Of a stretch of DNA of 64,000 nucleotides, positions 30,505 through 40,600 are shown one piece after another. Source of the stretch: Bacteroidia bacterium. GTDB taxonomy: Bacteria > Bacteroidota > Bacteroidia > J057. A program made the translations under genes and the position numbers. Each line of letters opens with the position of its first letter. The first letter of the stretch is position 1. The stretch lies in contig JAUIKF010000030.1 in assembly GCA_030430575.1 (NCBI GenBank), positions 1 through 64,000 of the forward strand, read 5' to 3'. The notes beneath the pieces were generated by a model, which searched no databases, was not told the origin of the DNA, and saw only the letters and a program-made list of their open reading frames with translations.

Positions 30505-31560
30505 TTACCCCAAGATCAAATGCAAATCCCCAAACTGGTGCCAGTAATAATCAGCTGCAAGGGCCTCGCGATATGCCCGATTGATATGCTGAAATCCTGC
30601 CAGAGACTGTAGCATGTGTAGGTGGGAAGCTCTCGGTTCGTGGAATCCCGTAAGCAAGCTATCTACAACTTGCATCTTGAAGCCTTCATGGATATATAAA
30701 TCCGTGTGACCACGGTAGGGAATTACTTCTCCTACTGCGTTCACTGCAGTTTCTACTGCCCGTATGGCTGTGGTCCCCACAGCTATCACCCGCCTGCCTT
30801 CGGCTTTTGCTTGGTTGATCTGCAACGCAGAGATGGGATTTATTTCCATATATTCTGGATAGGGCTTTTCATGGTCTTCCAAACTGGATACACCGCAGTG
30901 GAGCAGAATAGGCGCAATGATGACGCCTTTCTCCACCAACTTCTTCATCACCTCAGTGGTGAATCCCCGACTGGCTGAAGGCATTTCCGCACTTCCTGGG
31001 TGAAACGAGAAGTAAGTCTGGTAATATGCCATGGGAAATGGCTTGTCCAATTGGGTGTACTTGATGGGCTTGCCGTACATTTCCAAATAAGCCGATTCGC
31101 TAAAATCTATGCAAAATTCTCCTACCCACAGGTCCAGCGACTCGTGGTCTTGGTAGAATCGTTCGCGGAGCATAAAGGTAGCCCCCCCTGGCAAACTGAA
31201 TAGCATGCCAGTCTCTCCCGCTTGCCATCGATAGGTTTTGCTCCCTTTGAGTGCTCGAATCTCTGCAAGCCATGTTTTGCCCGTCAGAGAATTGCTCAAA
31301 TGGAGCATGCCAGCGTTCCCATTGGGTAAGGTCACGGGTAGGGCCGCAGCTCGCATGGCGGAGGTATTGACGACGAGGACATCACCTGCCTGTAGGTATT
31401 GATCAAAGTGGGTAAAGGTATCATGATGGGTGTCTCCTTCGCCTGTGGTGACGAGCAGACGGACTTGGTCCCTTTCGATATGCCGAGCCTCCGTAGGAGG
31501 GGGGCAGGCGAGGTGGGGAGGAAGTTCAAATTGGATGATTTGATTGGCGGTTGTATACAT
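30505..31560 (-). CDS. QueA-like S-adenosylmethionine:tRNA ribosyltransferase-isomerase homolog
   Basis: A 351-residue protein of QueA length (about 350). Family marks are the N-terminal GDVLVVNTSAMRAAALP, YYQTYFSFHPGSAEMPSASRGF, and EGRRVIAVGTTAIRAVE. QueA transfers the ribosyl group of SAM to queuosine precursor in tRNA. Here the usual PTAGLHF motif reads PSASRGF and the THVG loop reads LHCGVSS, so the active site has diverged. It may be a QueA paralog with another SAM-dependent reaction. No queuosine genes are close. The family is clear; the exact activity is not. Confidence 0.78.
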   Translation of the reverse strand: MYTTANQIIQFELPPHLACPPPTEARHIERDQVRLLVTTGEGDTHHDTFTHFDQYLQAGDVLVVNTSAMRAAALPVTLPNGNAGMLHLSNSLTGKTWLAEIRALKGSKTYRWQAGETGMLFSLPGGATFMLRERFYQDHESLDLWVGEFCIDFSESAYLEMYGKPIKYTQLDKPFPMAYYQTYFSFHPGSAEMPSASRGFTTEVMKKLVEKGVIIAPILLHCGVSSLEDHEKPYPEYMEINPISALQINQAKAEGRRVIAVGTTAIRAVETAVNAVGEVIPYRGHTDLYIHEGFKMQVVDSLLTGFHEPRASHLHMLQSLAGFQHINRAYREALAADYYWHQFGDLHLILG

Positions 31561-31663
31561 GGGGATTGTTTAATTTTGAATGAAGAATTTTGGGTTCTTT
31601 GACAAATTCCGTGGTAAGCTTTTAGCTTCTGTCAAAAACATCCCCGATCGCACAAGGCCCCAA

Positions 31664-31748
31664 CCCCTTCAAAGGGGTTTTCGCGCCAACATGGCTTGTG
31701 GGAAGTCCTCTTTGAAGAGGAAGGGGCCTGCGGGGTTCAGGAGATGTT
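31664..31748. repeat. Dispersed GC-rich module, third copy
   Basis: Contains GTTTTCGCGCCAACATGG, GGGAAGTCCTCTTTGAAGAG and GGCCTGCGGGGTTCAGGAGA, matching the GC-rich module of the tandem repeat at 3693-4014. The inner AAGTCCTCTTTGAAGAGG forms a hairpin. Confidence 0.75.
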
Positions 31749-31827
31749 TCAGGCCTAAAGTGGAAGCTCCACTAAAATTGTCAGAGAATCTAATTTGAAT
31801 GAAGAATGGGGAAGAGGGATTGCAGAA

Positions 31828-31905
31828 TGTCGATTGATGAACAAGGATTGTAGAAGGAAAGAACACTATTTCATCAATCATCAATCCTTGTTCGATATCC
31901 TGCAA
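31828..31905. terminator. Imperfect inverted tract after SDR gene
   Basis: Words ATTGATGAACAAGGATTG and ATTGCAG on the left recur as complements on the right (CAATCCTTGTTCGATATCCTG). It lies just beyond the stop of the minus-strand SDR gene and likely folds as a terminator. Confidence 0.45.
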
Positions 31906-32613
31906 TCAATTCGCAACCAGTAATTCCTCTGACTGAGCGACATACCGTCCACTAGGCAGGTCCCTCCCTATCAGGTTCAGGATAGCAGGAACAGCAAAGG
32001 CGGTAGGCAAGGGACGGTCGGAAATGTCTTCTCCAGGAAATGCATCTTGGTGCATACTTGTCAGCATATCTCCTGGGTCAAAGGCATACCACCGGTAGGC
32101 AGGGTTTTCCTTGGCGAGGATGGCTGTCATGTGGTCGAGGCCAGCCTTGCTACCTCCGTAGACGCCCCATGTTTCGTAGTGTTCTGCGCCTGCATCGCTG
32201 CTGACATTGATGATAGCGGCATGTTCCTTTAGAAAAGGTTTTACCTTTTGGAGGAGAGAAATAGGGGCAATCATATTGGTATGTAGGACGGTATGCATTT
32301 GCTCGATGGGATGGCTGAGCAAGTCTTTCATGGGCGAAACGCCCAGGGAGGAGGCGTTATTTACGACGAGGTCGAGTGACCATTGGTGCTGTTCAAGGGC
32401 TTCTGCCACTTCTAGGAGATGAACCTCATCCCTTACGTCACCTGAGAGGGCGATGACCTCCGTCAACTCTGCCAAAGCTTTTTTCGCTTCCAGCAGCTTG
32501 GCCGGATTTCTCCCGTCAATTAACAGTTTCCAGCCATTTTGTGCTAGGGCCTTTGCCAATGCCAAGCCTAGTCCGCGAGATGCGCCAGTGATAAGTGCTA
32601 TTTTTTGTGCCAT
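31906..32613 (-). CDS. Short-chain dehydrogenase/reductase
   Basis: A 235-residue SDR. The cofactor motif is LITGASRGLGLALA (residues 8-20), the structural NNAS is at 85-88, and the catalytic set is S138 or S139, Y152 and K156 (YGGSKAG). NAD(P)H-dependent reduction of a carbonyl, or the reverse, is expected; the basic residue after the glycine motif and RNPAK suggest NADPH. No substrate can be assigned. It stands alone. Confidence 0.92.
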   Translation of the reverse strand: MAQKIALITGASRGLGLALAKALAQNGWKLLIDGRNPAKLLEAKKALAELTEVIALSGDVRDEVHLLEVAEALEQHQWSLDLVVNNASSLGVSPMKDLLSHPIEQMHTVLHTNMIAPISLLQKVKPFLKEHAAIINVSSDAGAEHYETWGVYGGSKAGLDHMTAILAKENPAYRWYAFDPGDMLTSMHQDAFPGEDISDRPLPTAFAVPAILNLIGRDLPSGRYVAQSEELLVAN

Positions 32614-32854
32614 GGTATTGATATTTGTATGAATGATTATGGTTACAAATATCTAGGGTAAAGAGGCGGGAAGAATCGGCACTTAGGATAGAAGTGTACC
32701 TGTACGATGGTACAGGTGAGGAGGAGATTGAAGAATATCGAACAAGGCATGTCCTGAGCTTCACCTGAGCTTGCCGAAGGGAGCCGAAGGGATTGATGAT
32801 TTTTGATGGGAAAAGGAATTCTCACATAAATTTCAAGTCTTTTTTTTTACCTTT

Positions 32855-32973
32855 CCCAAAACCCAAAACCCAAAACCCAAAACCCAAAACCCAAAACCCA
32901 AAACCCAAAACCCAAAACCCAAAACCCAAAACCCAAAACCCAAAACCCAAAACCCAAAACTCAAAACTCAAAA
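32855..32973 (+). repeat. Seventeen in-phase heptads before ankyrin gene
   Basis: Fifteen perfect CCCAAAA units from 32855 to 32959 are followed by two CTCAAAA units. The array ends 4 bases before the start codon at 32978, the same gap as at the pirin gene. No Shine-Dalgarno site is visible. Confidence 0.95.
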
Positions 32974-32977
32974 CTTT

Positions 32978-33274
32978 ATGTCCGGAGGAGATTGGAAAGA
33001 AATGTTTACTGCCATCCAAAACGGTGATCTCGCCTTGGTGGAATATTATCTGAAAGCAGGGATAGATCCCAATTATCAGCATCCCGAATACCTCGCTGCG
33101 CCGTTAGTGGAGAGTATTCGCTTTGGGCATTTGGCGATTGCCCAATTGATCATGGAACATGGAGGAGATCCCGCCATTAAGGAAGTTTGGGGAGGAGAAA
33201 CGCCCCTTTCTGTCGCGCGCATCAAGCGGGATAAAGCAGCCATAAAATTGCTTGATCAATACCTGCAAGCCTAG
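32978..33274 (+). CDS. Small ankyrin-repeat protein
   Basis: A 98-residue protein of two to three ankyrin repeats: GDLALVEYYLKAGIDPN, FGHLAIAQLIMEHGGDP and TPLSVARIKRDKAAIKLL. Ankyrin repeats are protein-binding helices with no enzymatic role. It has no signal peptide and no fused domain. Its start codon directly follows a 119-base heptad array, which must form its leader. Partner unknown. Confidence 0.85.
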   Translation: MSGGDWKEMFTAIQNGDLALVEYYLKAGIDPNYQHPEYLAAPLVESIRFGHLAIAQLIMEHGGDPAIKEVWGGETPLSVARIKRDKAAIKLLDQYLQA

Positions 33275-33311
33275 CTTCCAGGATAACTATGCTTGGCAAT
33301 CATTTGGTTAA

Positions 33312-33709
33312 ATGCGATTTATGAATCAATTGAACATTATTCTCCTTATAGGAGGACTCCTCTTGGGGCTTTCTTGCAGCGAAAAAGCTCAATCAACCAT
33401 GGAGCAACCCGAAGTTGCCAAACCAATGGCAGGCATATCAAGCATACCTTATTGCTCCATCACAATTTGACTTCAGCCCTGTTTCTGGAAAGCCTGATTG
33501 AAAGATTCCAAGCTGAAGGCTGGGAGGTCACGAATGCCATGGACGCATTCCAAGACTCGATTTACCAAGAAGTACCAACAGTGGTGCCTGCAGGAGAAAG
33601 CTTGATTTGGGCCTTAGCCAAAGAAAGTGGACAATTTGAAAGCAGGTTGAGGTATCCAGCAGAGGATAGTCGCTATGAGAAAGATAAGATGGATGAATTG
33701 GGGCTGTGA
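33312..33709 (+). pseudogene. Frame-broken small lipoprotein (possible)
   Basis: From 33312 a lipoprotein-like start is readable: a hydrophobic run IILLIGGLLLGLS and lipobox Cys, but this frame stops near 33470. A third frame carries NQWQAYQAYLIAPSQFDF and then stops. A second frame, open to 33709, carries the plausible C-terminal part (ERFQAEGWEVTNAMDAF, SLIWALAKESGQ). The pieces look like one ancestral lipoprotein of about 130 residues broken by two indels. It could instead be a real TTG-start gene in the long frame, starting at 33293. Family unknown. Confidence 0.4.
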
Positions 33710-33806
33710 GGGCGATTTTTTATGCAAATTATGATCAGCAGATGTGGGCTGAAGACGCAACAGATTGAAATCTTATGTGTAGATTTGCCCCCTCATAAAA
33801 TTGTCT

Positions 33807-35444
33807 ATGATAACGGTTGATAATTTAGCGGTAGAATTCAGTGGAGCGACCTTATTTAGCAAGGTTTCCTTTGTCATCAATCCCACAGACAAAATTGCCT
33901 TGATGGGAAAAAATGGCGCAGGCAAATCCACGATCATGAAGATCATTGCGGGCGAGCAAAAGCCGACCCGAGGTAATGTGGGCATTCCCAAGGATGCTGT
34001 GATCGCCTATTTGCCACAGCATTTATTGACGGAGGATAACTGCACGGTATTTGAAGAAGCCGCCAAGGCCTTCTCGCACATCCATGAGATGAGCGCAGAA
34101 ATGGAGCGGCTCAATGCAGAGCTGACCACCCGAACGGATTATGACAGCGATGACTATATGAAGATCATCGAAAAGGTATCTGATCTGGGAGAAGTATTCT
34201 ACGCTTTAGAAGAGGTGAATTACGATGCCGAGGTAGAAAAAGCCTTAAAAGGCTTAGGGTTTAAGCAATCGGATTTTTCCCGACAAACCAAAGAGTTCAG
34301 TGGAGGATGGCGCATGCGGATCGAGCTTGCCAAGATTTTGTTAAAAAAGCCCGATTTGATTTTGCTGGATGAGCCTACCAATCACATTGATATTGAGTCC
34401 GTGATCTGGTTAGAAGACTTTCTCGTCAATAAGGCGAATGCCGTCATGGTGATCTCTCACGATCGGACCTTTATTGACAATATCACCAACCGCACGATCG
34501 AGGTGACGATGGGCCGCATATTTGACTATAAAGCTAAATATTCCCATTACCTGCAATTGCGAGAGGAGAGGCGTTCACACCAGCTCAAAGCCTATAAAGA
34601 GCAGCAAAAGATCATTGCGGACAATAAAGCCTTTATCGAGCGTTTCAAGGGTACTTATTCTAAGACCAACCAGGTGACTTCGCGGGAGCGAATGTTGGCG
34701 AAAATGGAAGTGATCGAAATTGATGAAGTCGATACCTCGGCGTTGAAATTGCGTTTTCCACCCGCGCCCCGTTCGGGGGATCACCCCGTCACCGTGAAAG
34801 ACGTGTCCAAAGCCTATGGCGATTTGGTGGTATTCAAAGACGCCAATATGTCGATCTCAAGGGGCGAAAAAGTCTGTTTTGTGGGAAGAAATGGAGAAGG
34901 GAAGTCTACCATGATTAAAGCGATCCTGGGTGAAATTGATGTGACAGGCACCTGCCAATTGGGCCACAACGTGCGGGTCGGCTACTTTGCCCAAAATCAG
35001 GCTTCCTTATTAGATCCAGACCTCACCATCTTCCAAACGGTGGACGAGGTAGCGAAGGGAGATATTCGTTCACAGATCAAACATATTCTGGGCGGTTTTA
35101 TGTTCAGCGGAGATGATATAGACAAAAAGGTCAGCGTATTGTCAGGCGGAGAAAAAACCAGATTGGCCATGGTGAAACTCTTGCTTGAACCCGTCAATCT
35201 GCTCATCCTCGATGAACCTACGAATCACCTGGACATCCGCTCCAAGGATATCCTGAAAGAAGCCCTCTTAGGGTTTGGAGGGACCTTGATCCTCGTGTCA
35301 CACGATAGGGACTTCCTACAAGGCCTTTCGCAAAAGGTCTTTGAATTCAAAGACCAGCGCGTGATCGAGCATTTCGAAACAATAGACGCCTTCCTGGAGC
35401 GTAACCGCATCAAGAACCTGGCGGAGATCAATTTGATGAAGTAG
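33807..35444 (+). CDS. ABC-F family ATP-binding protein
   Basis: A 545-residue soluble protein with two ABC domains. The first has Walker A GKNGAGKST and signature FSGGWRMR, the second GRNGEGKST and LSGGEKTRL; each has LLDEPTNH- or ILDEPTNHLD-type Walker B. The joining linker (about 245-310) is charged, as in ABC-F proteins, which act on ribosomes to relieve stalling or gate translation (EttA, Uup, YbiT groups). There is no membrane segment. It lacks the long C-terminal coiled coil of Uup. The ATG at 33807 gives MITVDNLAVEF, the normal N-terminus; an earlier TTG was not used. Confidence 0.93.
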   Translation: MITVDNLAVEFSGATLFSKVSFVINPTDKIALMGKNGAGKSTIMKIIAGEQKPTRGNVGIPKDAVIAYLPQHLLTEDNCTVFEEAAKAFSHIHEMSAEMERLNAELTTRTDYDSDDYMKIIEKVSDLGEVFYALEEVNYDAEVEKALKGLGFKQSDFSRQTKEFSGGWRMRIELAKILLKKPDLILLDEPTNHIDIESVIWLEDFLVNKANAVMVISHDRTFIDNITNRTIEVTMGRIFDYKAKYSHYLQLREERRSHQLKAYKEQQKIIADNKAFIERFKGTYSKTNQVTSRERMLAKMEVIEIDEVDTSALKLRFPPAPRSGDHPVTVKDVSKAYGDLVVFKDANMSISRGEKVCFVGRNGEGKSTMIKAILGEIDVTGTCQLGHNVRVGYFAQNQASLLDPDLTIFQTVDEVAKGDIRSQIKHILGGFMFSGDDIDKKVSVLSGGEKTRLAMVKLLLEPVNLLILDEPTNHLDIRSKDILKEALLGFGGTLILVSHDRDFLQGLSQKVFEFKDQRVIEHFETIDAFLERNRIKNLAEINLMK

Positions 35445-35501
35445 GGGGGGGATTGACAAAAACGACTAAAGGTCGATGGGATTGAATTTAACTGAAAAAA
35501 C

Positions 35502-35918
35502 ATGATAGAACTCTCCTTATCCTATTGGAACAAACTCGCTGATCAGACCATCTTTATCAGTGCGCTCTTAGGCGGATTCTCCCTGGCTGTCATTGTGTCT
35601 TTATTGAATAGCCAAACGGAATCCCGCGTTTCCACTGCCATGATCCGGTCAGCGACGATCGCGGCTGCCTCCTTCCTGATCGCTATCTTCGCCATGACCA
35701 AAATCATGATGATGACGACGCCTGGATTCCCTTCAGAAGTGACAGCTGACAGCCTCACCATGCCACGGATTCTTGGGATGCTTACCTTCGTCTCAGGAAT
35801 CACCTCCTTGATTGTGGTGGTGTCGCTCGCTGGATGGACCAAGTCCAAACGGATCGGGAGATTCACGACCACTGTCGGAATCATCACCTTTGTGTTGATT
35901 GTGATGATGCTGGTGTAG
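35502..35918 (+). CDS. Hypothetical four-helix membrane protein
   Basis: A 138-residue integral membrane protein with four hydrophobic segments near 12-32, 48-68, 88-110 and 118-137. It begins 57 bases after the ABC-F gene in the same direction and may be co-transcribed. No known family was recognised. The cluster FAMTKIMMMTTPGFPSEVT is a notable Met-rich loop. Confidence 0.65.
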   Translation: MIELSLSYWNKLADQTIFISALLGGFSLAVIVSLLNSQTESRVSTAMIRSATIAAASFLIAIFAMTKIMMMTTPGFPSEVTADSLTMPRILGMLTFVSGITSLIVVVSLAGWTKSKRIGRFTTTVGIITFVLIVMMLV

Positions 35919-36036
35919 GGGGAATAATATTTGGTTTTTCTTCTTGCCTATTTCTCTTAATCGAATGCGTGATGCGATTTGGATATATTCCTAAGTTTAT
36001 AGTAATTGATAGCCGAAAAAAAATCAATAAAACCTA

Positions 36037-36585
36037 ATGAAAACAAGCACCTTTATCTTTTTAATGACCCTAATAAGTGTTCAATCTTTTTCCCAAGAAA
36101 TTCGCAATAAATTATCAGTTAATCCTGGGCAACTTTTTGTATTCAGCATGACAAATTTTGAATATGAAAGGGGGTTTAATAATGGCAAGCTAGGGGTGTC
36201 ATTTTTTTTAGGAACTACCAATCTAACCGTTAGGCCAATAGGTGGACTCATAAGGACTGGCACAGAACAAAATTTCAACTTAAAATTTTATTCTAAATCA
36301 TTTTCGACCTCAAGTTTTTGGTATGGTGGCCAACTCTCAGTCGCATCTGGAAGTATTTATGAGGCTGGCGATTTTTGGAATAATCGGGCCTCAGGACTAG
36401 GAACCGTGGGAATAAGTGGAAAATTGGGTTATCAATTTCTAATACAATCTTTTTACCTCGATTTTTATGGAGGGGTAGGGTATGCCATTACAAATAACCT
36501 TTTTGGACAAGCGCAATATATTGGGCGATTTACAGAATCACGCCTATTAATTCCTTATGGGATCAAAATGGGTATAGCATTTTAG
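36037..36585 (+). CDS. Hypothetical exported beta-rich protein
   Basis: A 182-residue protein with a signal peptide (FIFLMTLISVQSFSQ). The mature part alternates hydrophobic and polar residues with aromatic ends, and closes with a phenylalanine (KMGIAF), the C-terminal pattern of small outer-membrane beta-barrels. Glycine-rich turns (GGQLSVASGSIY, GISGKLGYQF, GGVGYAI) agree. Likely a small outer-membrane protein of unknown function. Codon use is AT-rich. Confidence 0.65.
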   Translation: MKTSTFIFLMTLISVQSFSQEIRNKLSVNPGQLFVFSMTNFEYERGFNNGKLGVSFFLGTTNLTVRPIGGLIRTGTEQNFNLKFYSKSFSTSSFWYGGQLSVASGSIYEAGDFWNNRASGLGTVGISGKLGYQFLIQSFYLDFYGGVGYAITNNLFGQAQYIGRFTESRLLIPYGIKMGIAF

Positions 36586-36619
36586 GTTATTTCGGATACA
36601 AATAGGAAAATATTTTTCC

Positions 36620-37579
36620 TCACACCCCCAGCAACCCCCGCCGCAGCGCCGTATCCACCGCCTCCGTCCGTGTCTTCGCATACAGCTTTGACAAAATAGC
36701 AGAGAGGTGAAACTTCACCGTCCGCTCAGTGATGAAAAGCTGCTCTGCAATTTGCTTATTGGTGAGGCCTTTTTTGACTAATCCTAAGACTTCCAATTCT
36801 CGGTTGGTGAGGGGAGAGGCTGGGTAATGAAGCTCCGCTTGGGCTGTTTTTTTGGAAGATTTTTCCGCAAAATCATTTCCCATGACGTCCATTTGCTTTT
36901 CCATCTCCTTCGCCAAGGCGATCGCTTGAAAGACCTGTTCCAGGGCCGCTGGTTGCTGTTGGGCTAAGTCTGTCAACTTATCCAAACTGGCCAATAACGC
37001 TTCCAATCTCGGTTGGAGAATCCGGGACAAGAGTTTGTGTGGGGCATCCTGTTGGGTTATATGCTGCGTCTCATAATATTCCTGAAGCCGCGTGCGCTGA
37101 ATCGCAATGCCGATCAGTTCGGCGATGGTATTCAACATGGACAGCTCCTTGTCGTCCAATTGTTGGGATTCCTTGCTGAGAAGATTGAGGATGCCAGCCT
37201 TTTCGCCTTTGACAAAAATAGGCACCGTCGCGTGGAACTTCAGATCACGCGTTTCCGCATGGATATCCTTTAAGCGACTACACGTGATTTCACTGATGTT
37301 TTTTGCCTCAGAAAAACGATTGGTCAAGTATTTTTCGATGCAATAACACCAGCCCGAAAGCCTTTCGGGATAATTGGATAGGGCAGGGGGGAGGTTATAA
37401 GACGCTGCCAGGTAAACCGATTTATTATCGCTTTGCACCAGCCAAATCCAGCCCGTCTCCAGGTTCAGCAAGCTGACCGTCTTCTCCAAAGCCTTGCGGA
37501 GCGCAGCTTGCAAGGCGAATTCCTGATTGAGGTGACTGGCGATCTCGTAGAGATGGGAAAAATATTCTTTTTCATTCAT
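36620..37579 (-). CDS. GAF-domain LuxR-type transcriptional regulator
   Basis: A 319-residue regulator. Residues about 15 to 165 form a GAF domain, a small-molecule-binding module with a conserved Cys (WCYCIEKYL). Residues 170 to 245 are helical linker, and 250 to 315 are a LuxR/FixJ helix-turn-helix with LTNRELEVLGLVKKGLTNKQ and ITERTVKFHLSAILSKL. It has no receiver, so the signal is probably bound by the GAF domain. Four heptads of the CNYWRAA type precede its start on the coding strand. The target genes are unknown. Confidence 0.88.
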   Translation of the reverse strand: MNEKEYFSHLYEIASHLNQEFALQAALRKALEKTVSLLNLETGWIWLVQSDNKSVYLAASYNLPPALSNYPERLSGWCYCIEKYLTNRFSEAKNISEITCSRLKDIHAETRDLKFHATVPIFVKGEKAGILNLLSKESQQLDDKELSMLNTIAELIGIAIQRTRLQEYYETQHITQQDAPHKLLSRILQPRLEALLASLDKLTDLAQQQPAALEQVFQAIALAKEMEKQMDVMGNDFAEKSSKKTAQAELHYPASPLTNRELEVLGLVKKGLTNKQIAEQLFITERTVKFHLSAILSKLYAKTRTEAVDTALRRGLLGV

Positions 37580-37596
37580 GGGGGAAATGAGATGAG

Positions 37597-37624
37597 TTCC
37601 ATGTTTTAGGTTCTATGATCTAAG
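37597..37624 (-). repeat. Heptad leader before GAF-LuxR gene
   Basis: On the minus strand four heptads read CTTAGAT, CATAGAA, CCTAAAA and CATGGAA and end 17 bases before the start codon. Matching plus-strand heptads at about 37638-37665 make the tract an inverted repeat. Confidence 0.65.
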
Positions 37625-37667
37625 ATGACTTTTCTTGAACATAAAACCTAAAACACGGAACCCAAAA

Positions 37668-40600
37668 CTATTTTTTCACCACCTTGACGAGCTTGCGCTC
37701 GTCACCTGCCCGTACCTCCAGGAAGTAAATGCCTGCGGCTATTTCAGCAGTGTTGATCACCGCTGTAGAGACGTTGGATTCCAACGTCTCTACAGCAGCG
37801 GATTCCAACGTCTCTACGATGGTGATCACCCGCCCTGTCACATCCAACAAGCGCACTTGCGCTTCTCCTTCAACGCCTTCCAGGCGATAGGTGAGCTGAT
37901 TCCCAAATGGATTGGGAATGGCGTCGACCTGTAGAGACGCCGACAATCGTGGAGCTACAGTCCCCGTTCTCACAGCCGTACCATTGATGGAGATATGGTC
38001 AAAAGTCGCTGAGCCTGTACTACCGCTCGTGACAGAAAAAAGGCTTAGGTACAGGGGATTGGTCAGGACATTGGGATAACTACCAATCGTTGTCCAGGTG
38101 ATTCCATCAGCCGAGACATAGCCCATAATGGTAGCACCAGCCCGGTAGAGCCGCAACCAGTAAGGGGTATTCACAGTGGCGCCAGCGGTGCTGAGTGGGG
38201 AGCCTCCTGAACTGGCCCTGAGGCTAAGGGTAGGGACAGCCGTTCCAGAAAGGGACAAACATATATTGGCTGCATTGGCATCCAGAGATTGGCGCATCAT
38301 GATGCCTGCCTTGTCATAATAGCCCGCACCTGGAGGGGTTACCTTTGCCCTAAAGTCGATCACGGCATCACTACTGGGAAAGAATATTCCCCCAAAATTA
38401 TCCGCACTATTCCCGATCGTCCCACCGCCTGACTGAATCACGAGCGTTCCTGAGGTGGAGTCCCAATTAAAATGGGAGCTGACACCCGAACCAATGTTCT
38501 GGACAGACCATCCGCCGGGTGTAACAGCTCCCTCCTCAATAACCGTGACTGTAAAGTCACAAAACGCATCGTTGTTCGACTTGTCAGTGGCCGTCCATGA
38601 GACGGCAGTTGTCCCTAATGAAAAATAGCTACCACTGAGCGGTAATCCTGAGACCGTGAGTTTGTTAGGAGAAACACAGTTATCAGTGGCCGTCAGGGCC
38701 GCCCATGTGTGGTAGCTGCCGCCTGTAAAGGCGGGAATGGTAAGGGTGGTATCAGCGGGACAATTGTCGAATATTGGGGCTTCGCGGTCGCGAATTTTGA
38801 TGTGGTAAGTACACGTGTTGGTGTTGCCCTGGATGTCGGTTGCGACCCAGGTGACGGCTGTTTTTCCTTTGGAGAATACGGCCCCATCGAGGCTATTGGC
38901 CCCATTATAGGTGTTCACTATCATGCTGATCTGGCAATTGTCTGTGATCAGTGGGTCGAGATCGGCCCCGATGGCGAGGTGGTCGCAGACGCCAGGATCA
39001 GTATTGCGGATGACATTGGAAGCAGGGCAAGTGATGACAGGTAATTCTGTATCTGATACCGTAACGGTGAAGCTGCACGCCTGGGTATTGCCAGCGGCAT
39101 CAGTAGCTGTGTAGGTTTGGGTAGTGGTACCAATGGGAAATAAATCGCCAGCTGAAAGCCCTGAATCGTCTGATTGTGCGTGAGATACTCCTAGGCAATT
39201 ATCAGAGCTGCTGATAGGATAAGTCACCCATGCACCGCAATCTCCCGGGTCATTGCTGACGCTTATGTTGGCGGGACAAGTCACAATGGGCTTTTCGCTG
39301 TCGGAGACCGTCACTGTAAAGGTACAGCTATGGACATTGCCCGATGCGTCAGTGGCTTGGTAAGTATTGGAGGTAGTGCCAATGGGGAATGTCGCCCCAC
39401 TCGCCAGACCTTCGGTCCTGGCATGTGTCACGGAGCAGTTGTCAGAACTGCTCACCCCATAGCTGACCACAGCTCCACAAGTGCCAGGGTCGTTATTCAC
39501 AATCATATGTGCGGGACAGGTCATGACCGGATCCTGATTGTCATGGACAATGACATCAAACTGGCAAATACGGGTATTGCCATTGCCATCATCCGCTTGA
39601 AAGCGGATCAGCGTAGTTCCGACAGGAAACTGTGACCCGCTAGCGGGGCCAGTGATTTGTGAGACTGTAGGGCTGTTGGCACAGTTGTCGGAGGCTGAAG
39701 GGGTGGAAAAAGTGACGACTTTTTCACAGGCGTTTGCACGGGTGTTGACCGATTGGTTTCCAGGGCAATGAGAGAAAGTAGGCTGGGTATTGTCAGGAAT
39801 GGTCCCCACAGGTGTCGCTTCTATCAAGGACAAACAGTCATTTTTATCCTTTACCCGAATAGAATAAGTACCTGCGCTGAGGTTGGGAAAACTCGTGGAA
39901 TTCCCATAGGAAGAACCGCCATTCATAGAGTACTTATAGGGAGTAGTTCCCCCTCGAACCTGACTGATCGAAATGCTTCCATTGCTTTCGCCTGGGCAGC
40001 TTACTGATACTACGGTCATGGTCGGTTTTATCCCTTCACATAGCGCCTCGCCCTTTACATCAAATTCATAATTCTCTTCTTCACAGTCACTATTGTGAAG
40101 GGTAATTGTAGCCTGTACTGGCCCAAAGGTAAAGGGATCATAATTGACCGTGATAATATGTGTCCCACCTGGAGGAATCGTTGCCACGGCATTTGAAACC
40201 CTGAAATTATCTGTATCGGAACTCGTCGCTCCTGTAAGCTCAAGGGCAGCATTCCCCATGTTGTGAACCACAAAGTTTTTTGGAATCAAGGTGCCTGGCT
40301 GATGGGCCCCAAAATCTGTATGGTCAGCCGTTCGCGGACTGGTATCTCCGTTAGAAATCGTATTTCCATTTCCTTTTAAGGCTATCTCAGGGGCTTTTAC
40401 TGTCACCTTGAAATTGCAATTCCTTTGTTGACCGTGGATATTGGTGATGGTAAAGGTTTCATTGTGAACGCCCTTGGTATAGGTGGCAGATGCATCCGCA
40501 CTCATACCTGTTTTGGTATTGCTCACGGTATGCACCACCGGTGCATTCATGGGGGAAAGGGTGACACCATGGTGGAGGGTAGCTACCCGATTCATGGGGG

